From positions 57,738,292-57,802,291 of the forward strand of contig CM042157.1 of NCBI GenBank assembly GCA_023376005.1: 64,000 nt of DNA. The letters run 5' to 3'. Shown piece by piece: positions 63,577 through 64,000 of this stretch. A program made the position numbers and the translations under genes. Each line of letters starts with the position of its first letter. The first letter of the stretch is position 1. Source of the DNA: Doryteuthis pealeii. Taxonomy: Eukaryota > Mollusca > Cephalopoda > Myopsida > Loliginidae. The notes beneath the pieces are model-generated. The model did no database searches, was not told the origin of the DNA, and saw only the letters and a program-made list of their open reading frames with translations.

Positions 63577-63655
63577 CTGAAAGAGAAAGATTCATGTAAA
63601 AAAAGGAGCTGATAAATGTAACGAGCGAATAAACTAACCTCAAGAGGTGAAGCAG

Positions 63656-63930
63656 GCGAATATATAGTAATTTTTAAGATGTTTTTTTAACGCTGAATCC
63701 AAAAATTATAATTATTTTTTCTAATCCGATTAAGATACTTCACAAGTTATACATAATAATAATACTTATTAAAAAGCATGTGGACTCTACTTATCACAGC
63801 TATAATACTGTTCTATACATTTCAAGTAAAACTTGTATCTTAGAAATTTGATCAGATTAGAAAAAATGATTATGATTTTTGGATTCAGTGTTAAAAAACA
63901 CCTTAAAATCAGCTACTATATATTCGACCA
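63656..63930. repeat. Inverted repeat near window end
   Basis: Left arm GCGAATATATAGTAATTTTT ... TGAATCCAAAAATTATAATT pairs with AATTATGATTTTTGGATTCA-like and CTACTATATATTCG at right. About 70 bp arms, 130 bp spacer. Confidence 0.82.
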
Positions 63931-64000
63931 TGAAAACATTGCAGGCCAGAGTAATTCTTCTTCATAGAATTCACTTGATATATTTATTCAACTAATTAAG

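Noticed and set aside
59684..63576. Exons 1-3 as a separate upstream gene
   Set aside because: Phases join without gap to exon 4, which itself contains both extension and kinase sequence; no stop or poly(A) signal was seen between. Transcript data would still be needed to be certain.

Overview
The window is eukaryotic, AT-rich and packed with repeats. Canonical GT-AG introns, several tRNA-derived SINE families, non-LTR retrotransposon fragments, TTAGGG-like tracts and long (TA)n microsatellites point to an animal. The intron-rich NEK9-type gene and the repeat landscape suggest a lophotrochozoan, probably a mollusc, but no single marker in the sequence proves this.

One host gene is visible. 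It lies on the minus strand and spans nearly the whole window (about 63.6 kb down to 1.6 kb). I could place 30 exons by reading splice sites and codon phase by hand, giving roughly 1,280 residues. In order they encode: an N-terminal extension of about 150 residues of unknown family (exons 1-4, 63.6-58.1 kb, continuing upstream of the window); a complete NIMA-related kinase domain (exons 4-10, 58.1-45.0 kb); a linker; an RCC1-type beta-propeller (exons 12-18, 38.7-28.1 kb); a long Ser/Thr/Lys-rich low-complexity region with a basic cluster (exons 19-27, 26.0-10.3 kb); two coiled-coil exons (28-29, 7.4-5.5 kb); and a Ser/Glu-rich last visible exon (1.7 kb). Kinase, then RCC1 repeats, then coiled coil is the NEK9 (Nercc1) layout; NEK8 shares the first two parts but lacks the tail. 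In mitosis NEK9 acts upstream of NEK6/NEK7 in centrosome separation and spindle assembly. Exon junction phases agree from exon 1 to exon 30 except inside exons 13 and 19, where the reading frame shifts by one base.

The introns are filled with mobile DNA. I see two Helitron-like families (TC start, small hairpin, CTRR end, A/T insertion site), four tRNA-derived SINE families, an R4/Dong-like retrotransposon piece sitting in a TAA repeat, RT-tail fragments of other LINEs, a decayed mariner, several MITE or fold-back families (some with TTAGGG-like cores), long palindromes embedded in (TA)n tracts, three tandem arrays with 36-48 bp units, and a repeated LTR-like segment. No RNA gene, second host gene or CRISPR array is supported.
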